Assembly (NCBI RefSeq): GCF_002112505.1
Contig: NZ_NEHW01000019.1
Span: forward strand, 1-64,000
DNA length: 64,000 nt
Origin: Pseudomonas sp. R28(2017)
GTDB taxonomy: Bacteria; Pseudomonadota; Gammaproteobacteria; Pseudomonadales; Pseudomonadaceae
Direction of reading: 5' to 3'
Positions 24,284 through 33,052 of this stretch are shown piece after piece; the first letter of the stretch is position 1, and each line of letters starts with the position of its first letter. A program made the position numbers and the translations under genes. Under the pieces are notes generated by a model. It saw only the letters and a list, made by a program, of their open reading frames with translations. It was not told the DNA's origin and did no database searches.

Positions 24284-24430
24284 ATGCCCAGGCCATGACG
24301 GGTTTCATGTCGCGAAGTACCATGTCGGTTCCTGTGCTTAGAGTTGGACAATCCAGATCAAGCAGAGCCAGAGCACAAGCTGTACTCCGGCGATCCGCTG
24401 GTTTGAGTCTGGGCGGTCTAGAACGCGTGA
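24284..24430 (-). pseudogene. Dead third copy of the tla3 5' end
   Basis: About 145 bases are nearly identical to the start region of the second adaptor gene (26213-26369), including the intergenic part after the PAAR gene. In the frame of the adaptor the sequence reads VLWLCLIWIVQL and then TAA, a nonsense change of the Lys codon found in the intact copy. Homology ends abruptly after the codons for KPVMAW, where unrelated sequence with GTAAGCGTCCGC begins. It shows that the adaptor-PAAR unit was once present in at least three tandem copies. Confidence 0.75.
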
Positions 24431-24700
24431 TTATTCAACGCTCACATTCAGCGCATGGCTGGCCACGCCGTGACACCCGCATGCCAACCGATGGCCTTGC
24501 AGCACCAAAGGCTTACCGTTCATGCGTCGGCTTGGGTGCCCTTCGATGAAAGCGAAAACCCCTTGGTGGAGCGGGCAACTGGCCTTGTCGCCCAGCACGG
24601 CTGGCGTTTTACAGTTGACGGTGTGGGTGCCAGCCAGCTGGCATGACAGCACGCTGCCCCCGGTGCTGGTGGGGTCGCCCAGACAGATGGGAGGGTTCAT
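24431..24700 (-). CDS. PAAR-domain protein, copy A (T6SS spike tip)
   Basis: An 89-residue protein beginning MNPPICLGDPTSTGGSVLSC. The C/H ligands (LSCQ, CPLHQG, GHRLACGCHG) fit the zinc-binding tip of a PAAR cone, which sits on the VgrG trimer and sharpens the type VI spike. Its ATG overlaps the stop of the preceding adaptor gene by 4 bases. It differs from copy B at only four residues; one is a Cys (VNCKTP) where B has Gly. No toxin extension: it is a bare PAAR. Confidence 0.85.
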   Translation of the reverse strand: MNPPICLGDPTSTGGSVLSCQLAGTHTVNCKTPAVLGDKASCPLHQGVFAFIEGHPSRRMNGKPLVLQGHRLACGCHGVASHALNVSVE

Positions 24701-26319
24701 GCCCTGGGTACCCCTCCGGTTGGGAGGCCATACTCGAAGGGGTCAGCGCCACGGTTCTGCTGGTTCTTCGCCTTGCGCGCCTCATCTGGCGGGCTGATCA
24801 TCTGCACGGTGAGGCTGCCGTCGCTGCCGGCGTACACCACGGCACTGGCACCGCCGTCGAGGTAGCTGGCGATGGTGGCCAGGTTGATCTCCACCAGTGC
24901 GCTGCTGACGCCGGTATTGCCCAGGCGTCGACCGATGTCGTAGCCCTCGTCGACATTGCCCACGTCCAGGCCTTGGCCATCGGTATTGAGGCCGTGCAAG
25001 GCGTTGGTCAGCGCGATTTCTGCTTCAGTGTTGTCAGTGGTGTCGTAGAACACGCGCAGCGGTTTTTGCCCGTCGGGCAGGGTGTCGAGGGCCTTGAGCC
25101 AACCCGCTTGCAAAGCCTTGGCCTGCAACGTGGGTTTGAGGCGCTTGCCGTGTTCGTCCTGCATCGAGACCTTGATCGGACGGTGCAGGTAACCTAGCAC
25201 GGGTGCTGCGTCGAACTCCTTCAGCTGGTGCTCGGCCCAACGCACGGGCAGCCAGGGGGACGGTTCGAAATGGCCTGGGCCGCGGTTACTGATGGTTTTC
25301 CAGAGGGTGGGCAGTTGCGATTGCCAGTAGGCAGTGGACATGGTGCCTGGGGCTAGCGAGAATTTGACGCCTTTAGCGTGTTCGGCAGTTTCATACCAGT
25401 CTATAAATGCCCTGTCCCGGTCCCAGTAAAACGCCCACAGCTTGCCCAGGTCAGAGTTCTTGTTCTGATTGTCCTCGGCGTCATGGGTGACGAAGGGGCG
25501 AATGTAGCGGTCCACTCGGTCCGAGCGCGTGACCAGCAGGCCAGTCGCGCTTTCGTAGATCGTCGGAACCACGTGGCCATATTGCAGCCCCGGTGTGCCG
25601 GGTTTGCGAAAGAGATCTCGTGTCATGTCACCGTCCCGGCTCGCGATCAAGGCTTGCGGCACCTTGGGGTTATCATCAAAAAACGTGAACAGTCGATCGA
25701 TCATGCCTTGAGCATGGGTCGTGCTTTCATCGTCTTGCCACAGAAATTGAGTAACGCCCAAGGTCGCAGCATTACGCCCTGAATTGATCAGACCCGCCGC
25801 TCTAAAACCGTTTTCGTAGGGGGCGGGAGGTCCTAACGCAAACACCGGGATCGGCCAGTAAGCTACTGCTTGACCTGCCGAACTTTTGAATGCGATACGA
25901 ACTTTGATATCTCTGGAGCTTTTCCTGTCGGTTAATGATGGGTTGTAGTCTTTAGCGTTCTGCGGGTAAATTGAAGCGAAGTTGTCATTCTTCTTCTTGA
26001 TGAACTGCCAGATTTCGGACTGGCCATCTTTATAGATCCCAAGTCCCACCCCCCGAATTTCCAAGGCGTAGGTTCTAACCTGGGTGGCCTGCCGTTCGGC
26101 GATTTTGGTCTCTACTTGCCTTCGATAGCTGGTCAACTCTGCTTTCTCATTTGCCAGGGCATTGCCCCACCAATGGATACCGAAGATCAGCAGCAGCGAG
26201 CCGATAATAGCGGCAATGCCCCAGGCCATGACGGGTTTCATGTCGCGAAGTACCATGCCGGCTTCCTGTGCTTTGAGTTGGACAATCCAGATGAAGCAGA
26301 GCCAGAGCACAAGCTGCAC
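24697..26319 (-). CDS. Tla3-like T6SS lipase adaptor, copy b (DUF2875 family)
   Basis: A paralogue of the upstream adaptor. The frame opens at a GTG (26319), but the first well-placed ATG is 26256 (AGGAAG upstream, MVLRDMKPVMAWGIAA), which would leave one TM helix (WGIAAIIGSLLLIFGIHWWG) instead of two. Upstream codons continue in frame without an ATG to a TGA, so the 5' end was remodelled when the cassette duplicated. The body matches copy a throughout; the last ~200 residues (from RGPGHFEPSPWLPVRW) are almost identical, while the middle ~250 residues have diverged. Tla3 proteins recruit Tle3 lipases to the VgrG spike. This copy may serve another cargo or be redundant. Confidence 0.75.
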   Translation of the reverse strand: MQLVLWLCFIWIVQLKAQEAGMVLRDMKPVMAWGIAAIIGSLLLIFGIHWWGNALANEKAELTSYRRQVETKIAERQATQVRTYALEIRGVGLGIYKDGQSEIWQFIKKKNDNFASIYPQNAKDYNPSLTDRKSSRDIKVRIAFKSSAGQAVAYWPIPVFALGPPAPYENGFRAAGLINSGRNAATLGVTQFLWQDDESTTHAQGMIDRLFTFFDDNPKVPQALIASRDGDMTRDLFRKPGTPGLQYGHVVPTIYESATGLLVTRSDRVDRYIRPFVTHDAEDNQNKNSDLGKLWAFYWDRDRAFIDWYETAEHAKGVKFSLAPGTMSTAYWQSQLPTLWKTISNRGPGHFEPSPWLPVRWAEHQLKEFDAAPVLGYLHRPIKVSMQDEHGKRLKPTLQAKALQAGWLKALDTLPDGQKPLRVFYDTTDNTEAEIALTNALHGLNTDGQGLDVGNVDEGYDIGRRLGNTGVSSALVEINLATIASYLDGGASAVVYAGSDGSLTVQMISPPDEARKAKNQQNRGADPFEYGLPTGGVPRA

Positions 26320-26369
26320 TCTGGCGATCCGCTGATGAGGTTTGAGTCTGGGCGGTCTGAAACGCGTGA

Positions 26370-26639
26370 TTATTCAACGCTCACATTCAGCGCATGGCTG
26401 GCCACCCCATGACACCCGCATGCCAGCCGATGGCCTTGCAGCACCACTGGCTTACCGTTCATGCGACGACTCGGATGCCCCTCGACAAAGGCAAAAACCC
26501 CTTGGTGAAGCGGGCAACTGGCCTTGTCGCCCAGCACGGCTGGCGTTTTACCGTTGACGGTGTGGGTGCCAGCCAGCTGGCATGACAGCACGCTGCCCCC
26601 GCTGCTGGTGGGGTCGCCCAGACAGATGGGAGGGTTCAT
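26370..26639 (-). CDS. PAAR-domain protein, copy B (T6SS spike tip)
   Basis: An 89-residue bare PAAR protein, 95% identical to copy A, with the same metal-ligand pattern (LSCQ, CPLHQG, GHRLACGCHG). It starts 2 bases after the stop of adaptor copy a and is followed by ~50 bases of spacer before the second adaptor frame. It is part of the repeating [adaptor-PAAR] unit of about 1.94 kb. Confidence 0.85.
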   Translation of the reverse strand: MNPPICLGDPTSSGGSVLSCQLAGTHTVNGKTPAVLGDKASCPLHQGVFAFVEGHPSRRMNGKPVVLQGHRLACGCHGVASHALNVSVE

Positions 26640-26641
26640 GC

Positions 26642-28324
26642 CTAGGATCGTCCGATACTGGGGAGGCCATACTTGAAGGGGTCAGCGCCACGGTTCTGCT
26701 GGTTCTTCGCCTTGCGTGCCTCATCTGGCGGGCTGATCATCTGCACGGTGAGGCTGCCGTCGCTGCCAGCGTAGACCACGGCACTGGCACCGCCATCGAG
26801 GTAGCTGGCAATGGTGGCCAGGTTGATCTCCACCAGCGCTCCGCTGACACCGGTATTGCCCAGGCGCCGACCGATGTCATAGCCCTCGTCGACATTGCCC
26901 ACGTCCAGGCCTTGGCCATCGGTATTGAGGCTGTGCAGGGCGTTGGTCAGGGCGATTTCTGCTTCAGCGTTGTTAGTGGTGTCGTAGAACACGCGCACCG
27001 GTTTTTGCCCATCGGGCAGGGTTTCGAGGGCCTTGAGCCAACCCGCTTGCAACACCTTCGCCTGCAATGCGGGTTTGAGGCGCTTGCCGTGTTCGTCCTG
27101 CATCGAGACCTTGATCGGACGGTGCAGGTAACCCAGCACTGGCGCTGCGTCGAACTCCTTCAGCTGGTGTTCGGCCCAACGCACGGGCAGCCAGGGGGAC
27201 GGTTCGAAATGGCCTGGACCGCGGTTGTCGATGGTTTTCCACAAAATAGGCAGTTGCGCTTGCCAGTAGGCGGTAGACATGGTGCTGGGTGGTAATAGCA
27301 CTTTATTGCCTTTGGCATGCTCGGCGGCTACATACCAATCTCCAAAGGCCTTGCTCCGGTCCCAATAAAACGCCCACAACTTGCCAAAGTCAGTTTTTTT
27401 ATCCTGATTGTCCTCGGCGTCACGGGTGACGAAGGGACGAATGTAGCGGTCCACTCGGTCCGAACGTGTGACCAGCAGGCCAGTCATGCTTTCGTAGATT
27501 GTCGGAACCACGTGGCCATTTTGCAATCCCGGTGTGCCGGGTTTGCGATAGCCGTTTCGCGTCACGTCACCGTCTTCGCTTGCGATCAAGGCTTGTGGCA
27601 CCTTCGGGTTATCGTCAAAAAACGTGAACAGTCGCTCGATCATGCCTTGAGCATGCGTCGTGCTTTCATTGTCTTGCCACAAAAACTGGGTAACGCCCAA
27701 GGTCGCGGCGTTACGGCCTGAGTTGATCAGGCCTGCTGCACTGTAGTCGCTGTCGTAGGGAGCGGGCGGTCCCAGCGCAAACACCGGGATTGGCCAGTAC
27801 GCTACTGCCTCACCTGCCGAGTTCTTGAATGCAATACGGACTTTGATGTTTGCGGAGCTTTCCCTTACGTCTAAAGACGGGTCGTAGTCTTTCGCGTCCT
27901 GCGGGTAGATCGATGTGAAATTGTCGTTCTTCTTCTTTATGAACTGCCAGATTTTGGACTGGCCATCTGTGTATATTCCAAGTCCGACTCCCCGAATTTC
28001 CAAGGCGTAGGTGCGAACTCGAGTGGCCTGTTGTTCGGCGTTTCTGAGCTCCATCTGGTTGCGATAATTGGCAAACTCTGCCTTCTCACTTGCCAGGGCA
28101 TTGCCCCACCAGTGAATGCCGAAGATCATCAGTAGCGGGCCGACAATGGCGGCAATGCCCCAGGCTAGGACGGGTTTCATGTCCCTAAGTATCATGTTAG
28201 TTTCCTGTGCTTTGAGTTGGACAATCCAGATGAAGCTGATCCAGAGCACAAGGAGTACCCCGGCGATCCACAGATAAGGTTTAAGGTTGGGCCGCGTCTG
28301 AGTGGAGGGCGGATTGTCCTTCAT
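26642..28324 (-). CDS. Tla3-like T6SS lipase adaptor, copy a (DUF2875 family)
   Basis: The 560-residue protein has two N-terminal hydrophobic segments (PYLWIAGVLLVLWISFIWIV and VLAWGIAAIVGPLLMIFGIHWWG). A large soluble region follows with TYALEIRGVGLGIYTDGQS, YWPIPVFALGPPAPY, THAQGMIERLFTFFDDNPKVPQALI and a C-terminal GGASAVVYAGSDGSLTVQMISPP. This matches my memory of the Tla3/DUF2875 adaptor encoded next to tle3 in P. aeruginosa. Its ATG overlaps the lipase stop by 4 bases, so lipase and adaptor are made in step. Likely role: bind the Tle3-like lipase in the cytoplasm and load it onto the C-terminal extension of VgrG. Confidence 0.8.
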   Translation of the reverse strand: MKDNPPSTQTRPNLKPYLWIAGVLLVLWISFIWIVQLKAQETNMILRDMKPVLAWGIAAIVGPLLMIFGIHWWGNALASEKAEFANYRNQMELRNAEQQATRVRTYALEIRGVGLGIYTDGQSKIWQFIKKKNDNFTSIYPQDAKDYDPSLDVRESSANIKVRIAFKNSAGEAVAYWPIPVFALGPPAPYDSDYSAAGLINSGRNAATLGVTQFLWQDNESTTHAQGMIERLFTFFDDNPKVPQALIASEDGDVTRNGYRKPGTPGLQNGHVVPTIYESMTGLLVTRSDRVDRYIRPFVTRDAEDNQDKKTDFGKLWAFYWDRSKAFGDWYVAAEHAKGNKVLLPPSTMSTAYWQAQLPILWKTIDNRGPGHFEPSPWLPVRWAEHQLKEFDAAPVLGYLHRPIKVSMQDEHGKRLKPALQAKVLQAGWLKALETLPDGQKPVRVFYDTTNNAEAEIALTNALHSLNTDGQGLDVGNVDEGYDIGRRLGNTGVSGALVEINLATIASYLDGGASAVVYAGSDGSLTVQMISPPDEARKAKNQQNRGADPFKYGLPSIGRS

Positions 28325-30336
28325 CGGCCAACTCCTTGTTCGGGTGCTGTGACTACCATAGACGGTGGCATAAGCGATACCAGACCAGAGGGTGGGAATA
28401 AGCCTTCTTCATAATACCGAAAACTGGCAGTCACCAATGCTTGGGCCTCCTCACTCAGTTTCGCCCAACCCGGTAACTTCGTGGTTTTGTTATATATCGT
28501 TTTATCCACCTTCCAATCCGCAATCGCTACCAACACCTCCCGCATATCCGGATCATCAAGGCTGTGCGCCTGGCCAATAGCAATATCCATCGCCGTTACC
28601 CAGCGCTGGTTTTCAGGGCTGCGCAAAACGGCCGAGTGGTAGCTGTTAGTCTCCCTTTCTTTCTTATCTTCGCGCATCCGCTCCTGAATATCATTAGGCG
28701 TTTCTTCACGAAAAATGACGTACTCTTTCACCTCTGAGCCTCGATACACGGGTACTTGGCTTATGGCTGAAGTTTGATCACCGGGCTCTTTGCCAGCGTT
28801 CCATCGGGCCAGTTCTGCATGCGAGTCCACGCGATGAGGGCTGGTACGCACCTTGAACCATTTGAAGCGGGCTTTCGGATTGCCCAGCGCGGAGCGGATA
28901 CTCACGTCATCGGGGCTGTCCTTGCCTGCCTGGGTGGGTGTGCCCCGTTCTACCTCGCCGCCAAACAAATCTGGAGCATAGGGTGGGCTTAAAGGTTCGG
29001 CATTGATCAGCACTTCCTGACCTTTTGCTATTGGCGCTTGCGAGGCCACGGCGCCGCCTGACCACCCGCCAGGGTAGCGGGGTTCCCCTTTGGCACGCAG
29101 CACCGTTTGTTGTATGGCGTCGCCGACCAGTACCGGCTTACCGTCGCGATGACGCTTGGTCCACAGGCGTTGGTAAAACCGCACGGACTGCAACGCCGCC
29201 ATCGCCGGTTTGCCGTCCGGCAAGGTATTGGGCACCCCATAGGTACCGATGCCATGCACGTCGTCCAGGGCGACGGTGGTGTCGTCCGGGCAGAAGTACA
29301 GGTAAACCTTGCCGCGATTATCACGCTCGGGAAAAACGGTGAAGTTGCCGACCGTGTCCCTGCGCGAGCCCTGTATGGGTGACCACCTGGGGCCCGTGCG
29401 ACCGCCGTAGGTCTTGCTGTCCCTGAGTGCGGACAGCGGCGGCTGGGCGTGGGGTGCCTGGGTGACTGCGGTGGCGATGTTGATCAATGTGGCGAGTGTG
29501 TCATGGGCTTTGGGGGTGGTTTTGGGCAGCACACTGTAAGGCGTGTCCACCATGATGACGGTGTCGGCACAGCGTTGGCCCTTGTCGATCAACAGGGCTT
29601 GCGCAAGCAGGGTAATCAAGGTGCCTTGACTGTGGCCCATGATGGTGATGGTTTCATCAGGCGATACACGGCGGATCTCACTGACCAACATGGCCAATCG
29701 CGTTGCTGCGAGCACAAAGTAACGCCGGTGTGGGCCTTTACCCATGTACTGGGTGTTGGAGAGCATGGGTTGTGCGAGATGCCGGATAAACTTGGCAAAG
29801 CCGGGGCTGTACATCTCCAGCAGGTTGTTGGTGGCATTGGCGAAGAACCCGCCGCCTTTGGCGAAGTGCCGGTCCAGGCGGTTTTCGAACACGTCCTGGT
29901 ATTGGCCGCGCAGTTTGGTCGGATCGTCGTTTTTATCGCGCTTGATCTCGCCAGGCTCAGCACGATAGCCCCAGTAAAACGGGATCATCAGGCTGCGTGT
30001 TTTCGGGTCGGCCGTGTCTCGCCGATAGAGGTACGTGTCTGGATCGTCCAGCTTTGCAATGTCATCTTCACTGCGCTCTTTAACTGGGCGTTTGTCCGCA
30101 GCACTGTAGGCAGCCCCATACCGCCCCGCCTTCAGATCAGGCCGATCCAGACGCTCATTCACCCCCTGGCACAACCCCGTCTCCACCGATTCGTATGAAG
30201 CCCCCGGGTCATTCACGCCGTGCAAGAAGATCACCACCCCTGGCAGGTCGGCGGGCACTTCCATTTTGCGTTCGGTGCTGAAGTTGGGTACCAGCCGTGT
30301 GACGCTTTCAGCCACGGTAATTTGATCGCCACTCAT
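28321..30336 (-). CDS. Tle3-like T6SS lipase/phospholipase effector
   Basis: The 671-residue alpha/beta hydrolase has GVVIFLHGVNDPGASY near residue 40 (oxyanion loop), the nucleophile elbow TIMGHSQGTL with Ser ~236, and a downstream acid/His region (YFCPDDTTVALDDVHGIGTYG). The C-terminal half fits the DUF3274 region of Tle3 effectors (SIRSALGNPKARFKWFKVRTS). There is no signal peptide, as expected for VgrG-carried cargo. It sits between vgrG and the adaptor gene with ATGA overlaps on both sides. In P. aeruginosa an immunity gene tli3 belongs to the same locus; here there is no room for one inside the operon. Confidence 0.82.
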   Translation of the reverse strand: MSGDQITVAESVTRLVPNFSTERKMEVPADLPGVVIFLHGVNDPGASYESVETGLCQGVNERLDRPDLKAGRYGAAYSAADKRPVKERSEDDIAKLDDPDTYLYRRDTADPKTRSLMIPFYWGYRAEPGEIKRDKNDDPTKLRGQYQDVFENRLDRHFAKGGGFFANATNNLLEMYSPGFAKFIRHLAQPMLSNTQYMGKGPHRRYFVLAATRLAMLVSEIRRVSPDETITIMGHSQGTLITLLAQALLIDKGQRCADTVIMVDTPYSVLPKTTPKAHDTLATLINIATAVTQAPHAQPPLSALRDSKTYGGRTGPRWSPIQGSRRDTVGNFTVFPERDNRGKVYLYFCPDDTTVALDDVHGIGTYGVPNTLPDGKPAMAALQSVRFYQRLWTKRHRDGKPVLVGDAIQQTVLRAKGEPRYPGGWSGGAVASQAPIAKGQEVLINAEPLSPPYAPDLFGGEVERGTPTQAGKDSPDDVSIRSALGNPKARFKWFKVRTSPHRVDSHAELARWNAGKEPGDQTSAISQVPVYRGSEVKEYVIFREETPNDIQERMREDKKERETNSYHSAVLRSPENQRWVTAMDIAIGQAHSLDDPDMREVLVAIADWKVDKTIYNKTTKLPGWAKLSEEAQALVTASFRYYEEGLFPPSGLVSLMPPSMVVTAPEQGVGR

Positions 30337-32888
30337 TGGCTGCCTCCTTTGCTGCTGGTGCTGCGCAAGGCAGCCACTTGTGCCTGGTGCATCGCTTCGC
30401 GCTCGACGCGTTCGGTAAGCCCACTGGCGTCGGTCAGGCCTTGCACGGTGCTGCCATCTTCAAGCGTGATCTGGTAGGCGTGGTCTACGGCCATCCGCAC
30501 GCTGTCTTCAGCGTGCCCCGGGTAGTGGAAGGCCAGGCGTTGCGCCGCCGGGTCGCGGGTGAATGCCGGCCCCTGGGCGCTGTCGGTTTTAGGTCCGACC
30601 CAGTCATGCTCACTGGCATGGACGATCACCTTGCCCTGGCTGCCGATTTCGACGCCGCCACCGATCTTGATGTAACTGCCATCGTCGGCCACCAAACGAA
30701 TGGTGGGTGCGGTGACGACGACCTCGCCTTCGGCGGCCGACAGGTGCAGGTTCTTTTGGGCATTGACGGTGATGTCGTCTTCCTGGGCCTGCACCAGCAC
30801 TTTGCCGCGGTTGGCGATAGCACTGATGCCCTCGTCCTGGGCGAAGGCACTGATACCCTTGCCAGCTTGCAGGCGCATGGCGGCGCCGCTGGTCATTTGC
30901 AGATGGTCCTGGGCGGTGGTGTCGTGGTTCGCGCCGGCGTAGTGGGTTTGCGAGCGCGGTGTGGCGCTGGCGATTCCCGCCTCGGCCGCAACGGCCATCA
31001 CGGGGTCGCCCGGGCTGTCGCTGTCGGGCGCAGGCCACTGTTTCAGGGCCTGGCTCACGTCATCGATGCCCTCGCTGTCCACGGCCGCACCCCCGCGTGC
31101 GGCGGCGGTTTGCCCAAGGCTCTTGAACAGCTCCCCGCACTCGGCCAGCAGTTTGAGCAGTTCTTCGCGGTCCAGCTGCGCGCCCGTGGCGTCGTGGCGT
31201 GCATAGGTGGTCAGTAGCAGGCCTTGGGCGGCGCGCAGGGCAATCGCGGCGTCGGTGCGCAGTTCGGCACCGTTGCCACGGGCCTTGGCCTGGCCGTCGG
31301 TCCGCGGCTCGGTGAGCTTGCCCAGGTTGAGTGCCGTGGCGTGGTGCGTGGTACCGACGCGGGCACGCAAGGCGCCCGGCGTGTCATCGAACAACAGCTC
31401 GTTGAAACCACGGCCCTTGTGCTCCTGGGTCTGGATGCCGGAGAGCGCGCGGTTGCCTGGCAAGCCTGAGGCCTTGCTGAACCGCGGCGGCGTCTGCTCG
31501 GCGTTGTACAGCACCGAGGTGACCACAGGGCGGTCGATATCGCCGGCCAGGAAGGTCACCAGCACTTCCTGGCCGATACGCGGCAAGAACTGGTGACCGA
31601 AGCCACTGCCAGCGCTGGGCATCGCCACCCGCACCCAGGTGGTGCCCTGGGGCAGGCTGTCGCCGCGCTGCCAGTGGAACCGGACCTGCACCCGCGCCAG
31701 CTCGTCAGTGAACACTTCCTCGCCTTCCGGCCCGACCACGATTGCACTGAGCGGCCCGTTGATGGTGGGGCGCGGTACGGTGATCGGGTGGCGGTAAGGG
31801 ATGCTCTGGCGAATGCAGACAAACTGGTTGTCGTAGCCTGCGGGCTCGTCGGAAAAATAGTTGTTGCGCCCCTGGTGTTCGACCGACACCAGCAGGAACT
31901 GGCGAGCGTCCGCTGCGCCGCGTTCATGGTCGAAGTGCTGGGTCAGTTCGAAGCTGTAGCCCGGCCGCATGGCCCGGCAGTTGCTGCTGCCGCTGAAGGT
32001 CTTGGCCTGGGCTTCAATGATCTCCAGGTGGCGACGGACCAGCGACTCGCCGCCGTCGCGCTGGCCATGGCTGTAGGCACCGAAAAAATCGTAGACCTCG
32101 TAGGACGCGACGTCGCCCTGTTCATTGAGGCTGCCCATCTCGATGGACAAGGGATTTCTCGGTTGCTTGTAATCGAAGGTCTGGATGGCCATCTTGCCAG
32201 GTTGCAAGCCCCGGTGGCTGCGCCACTGGGTGATCGAGTCACTGGTCTCGGTGACGAAGGCGCTGTGGTAGCGGATCTGCGGTTGTTCGGGCAGCGCTTC
32301 CAGGCCTTGGGACCGATCCGTGATGATCAGGTTGTGCCCGTCCTTGCTGTGATCGAAGTAGAAGAACAGGCCGTCCTGCTCCAGCAAGCGCAGCACGAAA
32401 TTCAGGTCGGTTTCGCGGTACTGGGTGATGTAGCTGTGGGGCTTGAGCGGCCTGAGCAGGTGAAACTCGAATTGGCGCAACCCGCCGTAATGCTCGAACA
32501 CCGTCCGAATGACCGCTTCAATGGTCTGCTCTTGGAAGATCCGCGAATCAACACGTCGTGACAGCATCCACAGCCAGGGGCTGAGTGTCGCGCTGTAACG
32601 CGCCAGGCCGCCGTCGCTGCCCAGCAGGTTGAAGCGGGTGATGTGGCCATGGATAGGGCGCACGCCGCCGTCGGCAAGTTCGATCTCCAGAAGGGCGGGC
32701 TGGCCCATCAATGACTTGAGTTCGAGCCTGGCATCCTGGCTGATCAGCGACAGCTCGAAGCTGAACAGCGTGGACAACCCTTCTGTGCCGCTGAAGTGCT
32801 CCAGCAACAACGCCTGGTCATCCTGGAGGGGGGTGGTGAGTTTGATCAGGCGGCGGTTCTGTGGTGTAAAAATGCTCGTCAATTCCAT
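30333..32888 (-). CDS. vgrG: VgrG spike protein with C-terminal cargo-binding extension
   Basis: The 851-residue VgrG contains a gp27-like N-terminal part (SIFTPQNRRLIKLTTPLQDDQALLLEHFSG; YRETDLNFVLRLLEQDGLFFYFDHS), the gp5-like OB-fold (VQVRFHWQRG, TWVRVAMPSAGSGFGHQFLPRIGQEVLVTFLAGD), a DUF2345 beta-helix (GISAFAQDEGISAIANRGKVLVQAQEDDITVNAQKNLHLSAAEGEV) and a final ~60-residue transthyretin-like module (AYQITLEDGSTVQGLTDASG). Such extensions are used to dock Tle lipases. The ATG at 32888 has AGGGA upstream; an earlier in-frame start lacks support. No structural T6SS genes are nearby, so it is an orphan vgrG island served by an apparatus encoded elsewhere. Confidence 0.92.
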   Translation of the reverse strand: MELTSIFTPQNRRLIKLTTPLQDDQALLLEHFSGTEGLSTLFSFELSLISQDARLELKSLMGQPALLEIELADGGVRPIHGHITRFNLLGSDGGLARYSATLSPWLWMLSRRVDSRIFQEQTIEAVIRTVFEHYGGLRQFEFHLLRPLKPHSYITQYRETDLNFVLRLLEQDGLFFYFDHSKDGHNLIITDRSQGLEALPEQPQIRYHSAFVTETSDSITQWRSHRGLQPGKMAIQTFDYKQPRNPLSIEMGSLNEQGDVASYEVYDFFGAYSHGQRDGGESLVRRHLEIIEAQAKTFSGSSNCRAMRPGYSFELTQHFDHERGAADARQFLLVSVEHQGRNNYFSDEPAGYDNQFVCIRQSIPYRHPITVPRPTINGPLSAIVVGPEGEEVFTDELARVQVRFHWQRGDSLPQGTTWVRVAMPSAGSGFGHQFLPRIGQEVLVTFLAGDIDRPVVTSVLYNAEQTPPRFSKASGLPGNRALSGIQTQEHKGRGFNELLFDDTPGALRARVGTTHHATALNLGKLTEPRTDGQAKARGNGAELRTDAAIALRAAQGLLLTTYARHDATGAQLDREELLKLLAECGELFKSLGQTAAARGGAAVDSEGIDDVSQALKQWPAPDSDSPGDPVMAVAAEAGIASATPRSQTHYAGANHDTTAQDHLQMTSGAAMRLQAGKGISAFAQDEGISAIANRGKVLVQAQEDDITVNAQKNLHLSAAEGEVVVTAPTIRLVADDGSYIKIGGGVEIGSQGKVIVHASEHDWVGPKTDSAQGPAFTRDPAAQRLAFHYPGHAEDSVRMAVDHAYQITLEDGSTVQGLTDASGLTERVEREAMHQAQVAALRSTSSKGGSQ

Positions 32889-33052
32889 CGACGTAATATC
32901 CCTGCGCAAAACAAGTCGCGGAAGGTAGCACAGGTTTTGGCAGCATCGGACCGATCGGGGCACGACTTAGTTTGTCAAGACGTGACGGTCATTCCATTGC
33001 CAGGGTTTTTCACCTATTGTCGAACCTCCGTCCCTGAATGATCGGCCGCTCT

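Noticed and set aside
26147..26377. 76-codon frame overlapping the start of adaptor copy b
   Set aside because: Out-of-frame with the homologous copy a; shadow of the adaptor 5' region.
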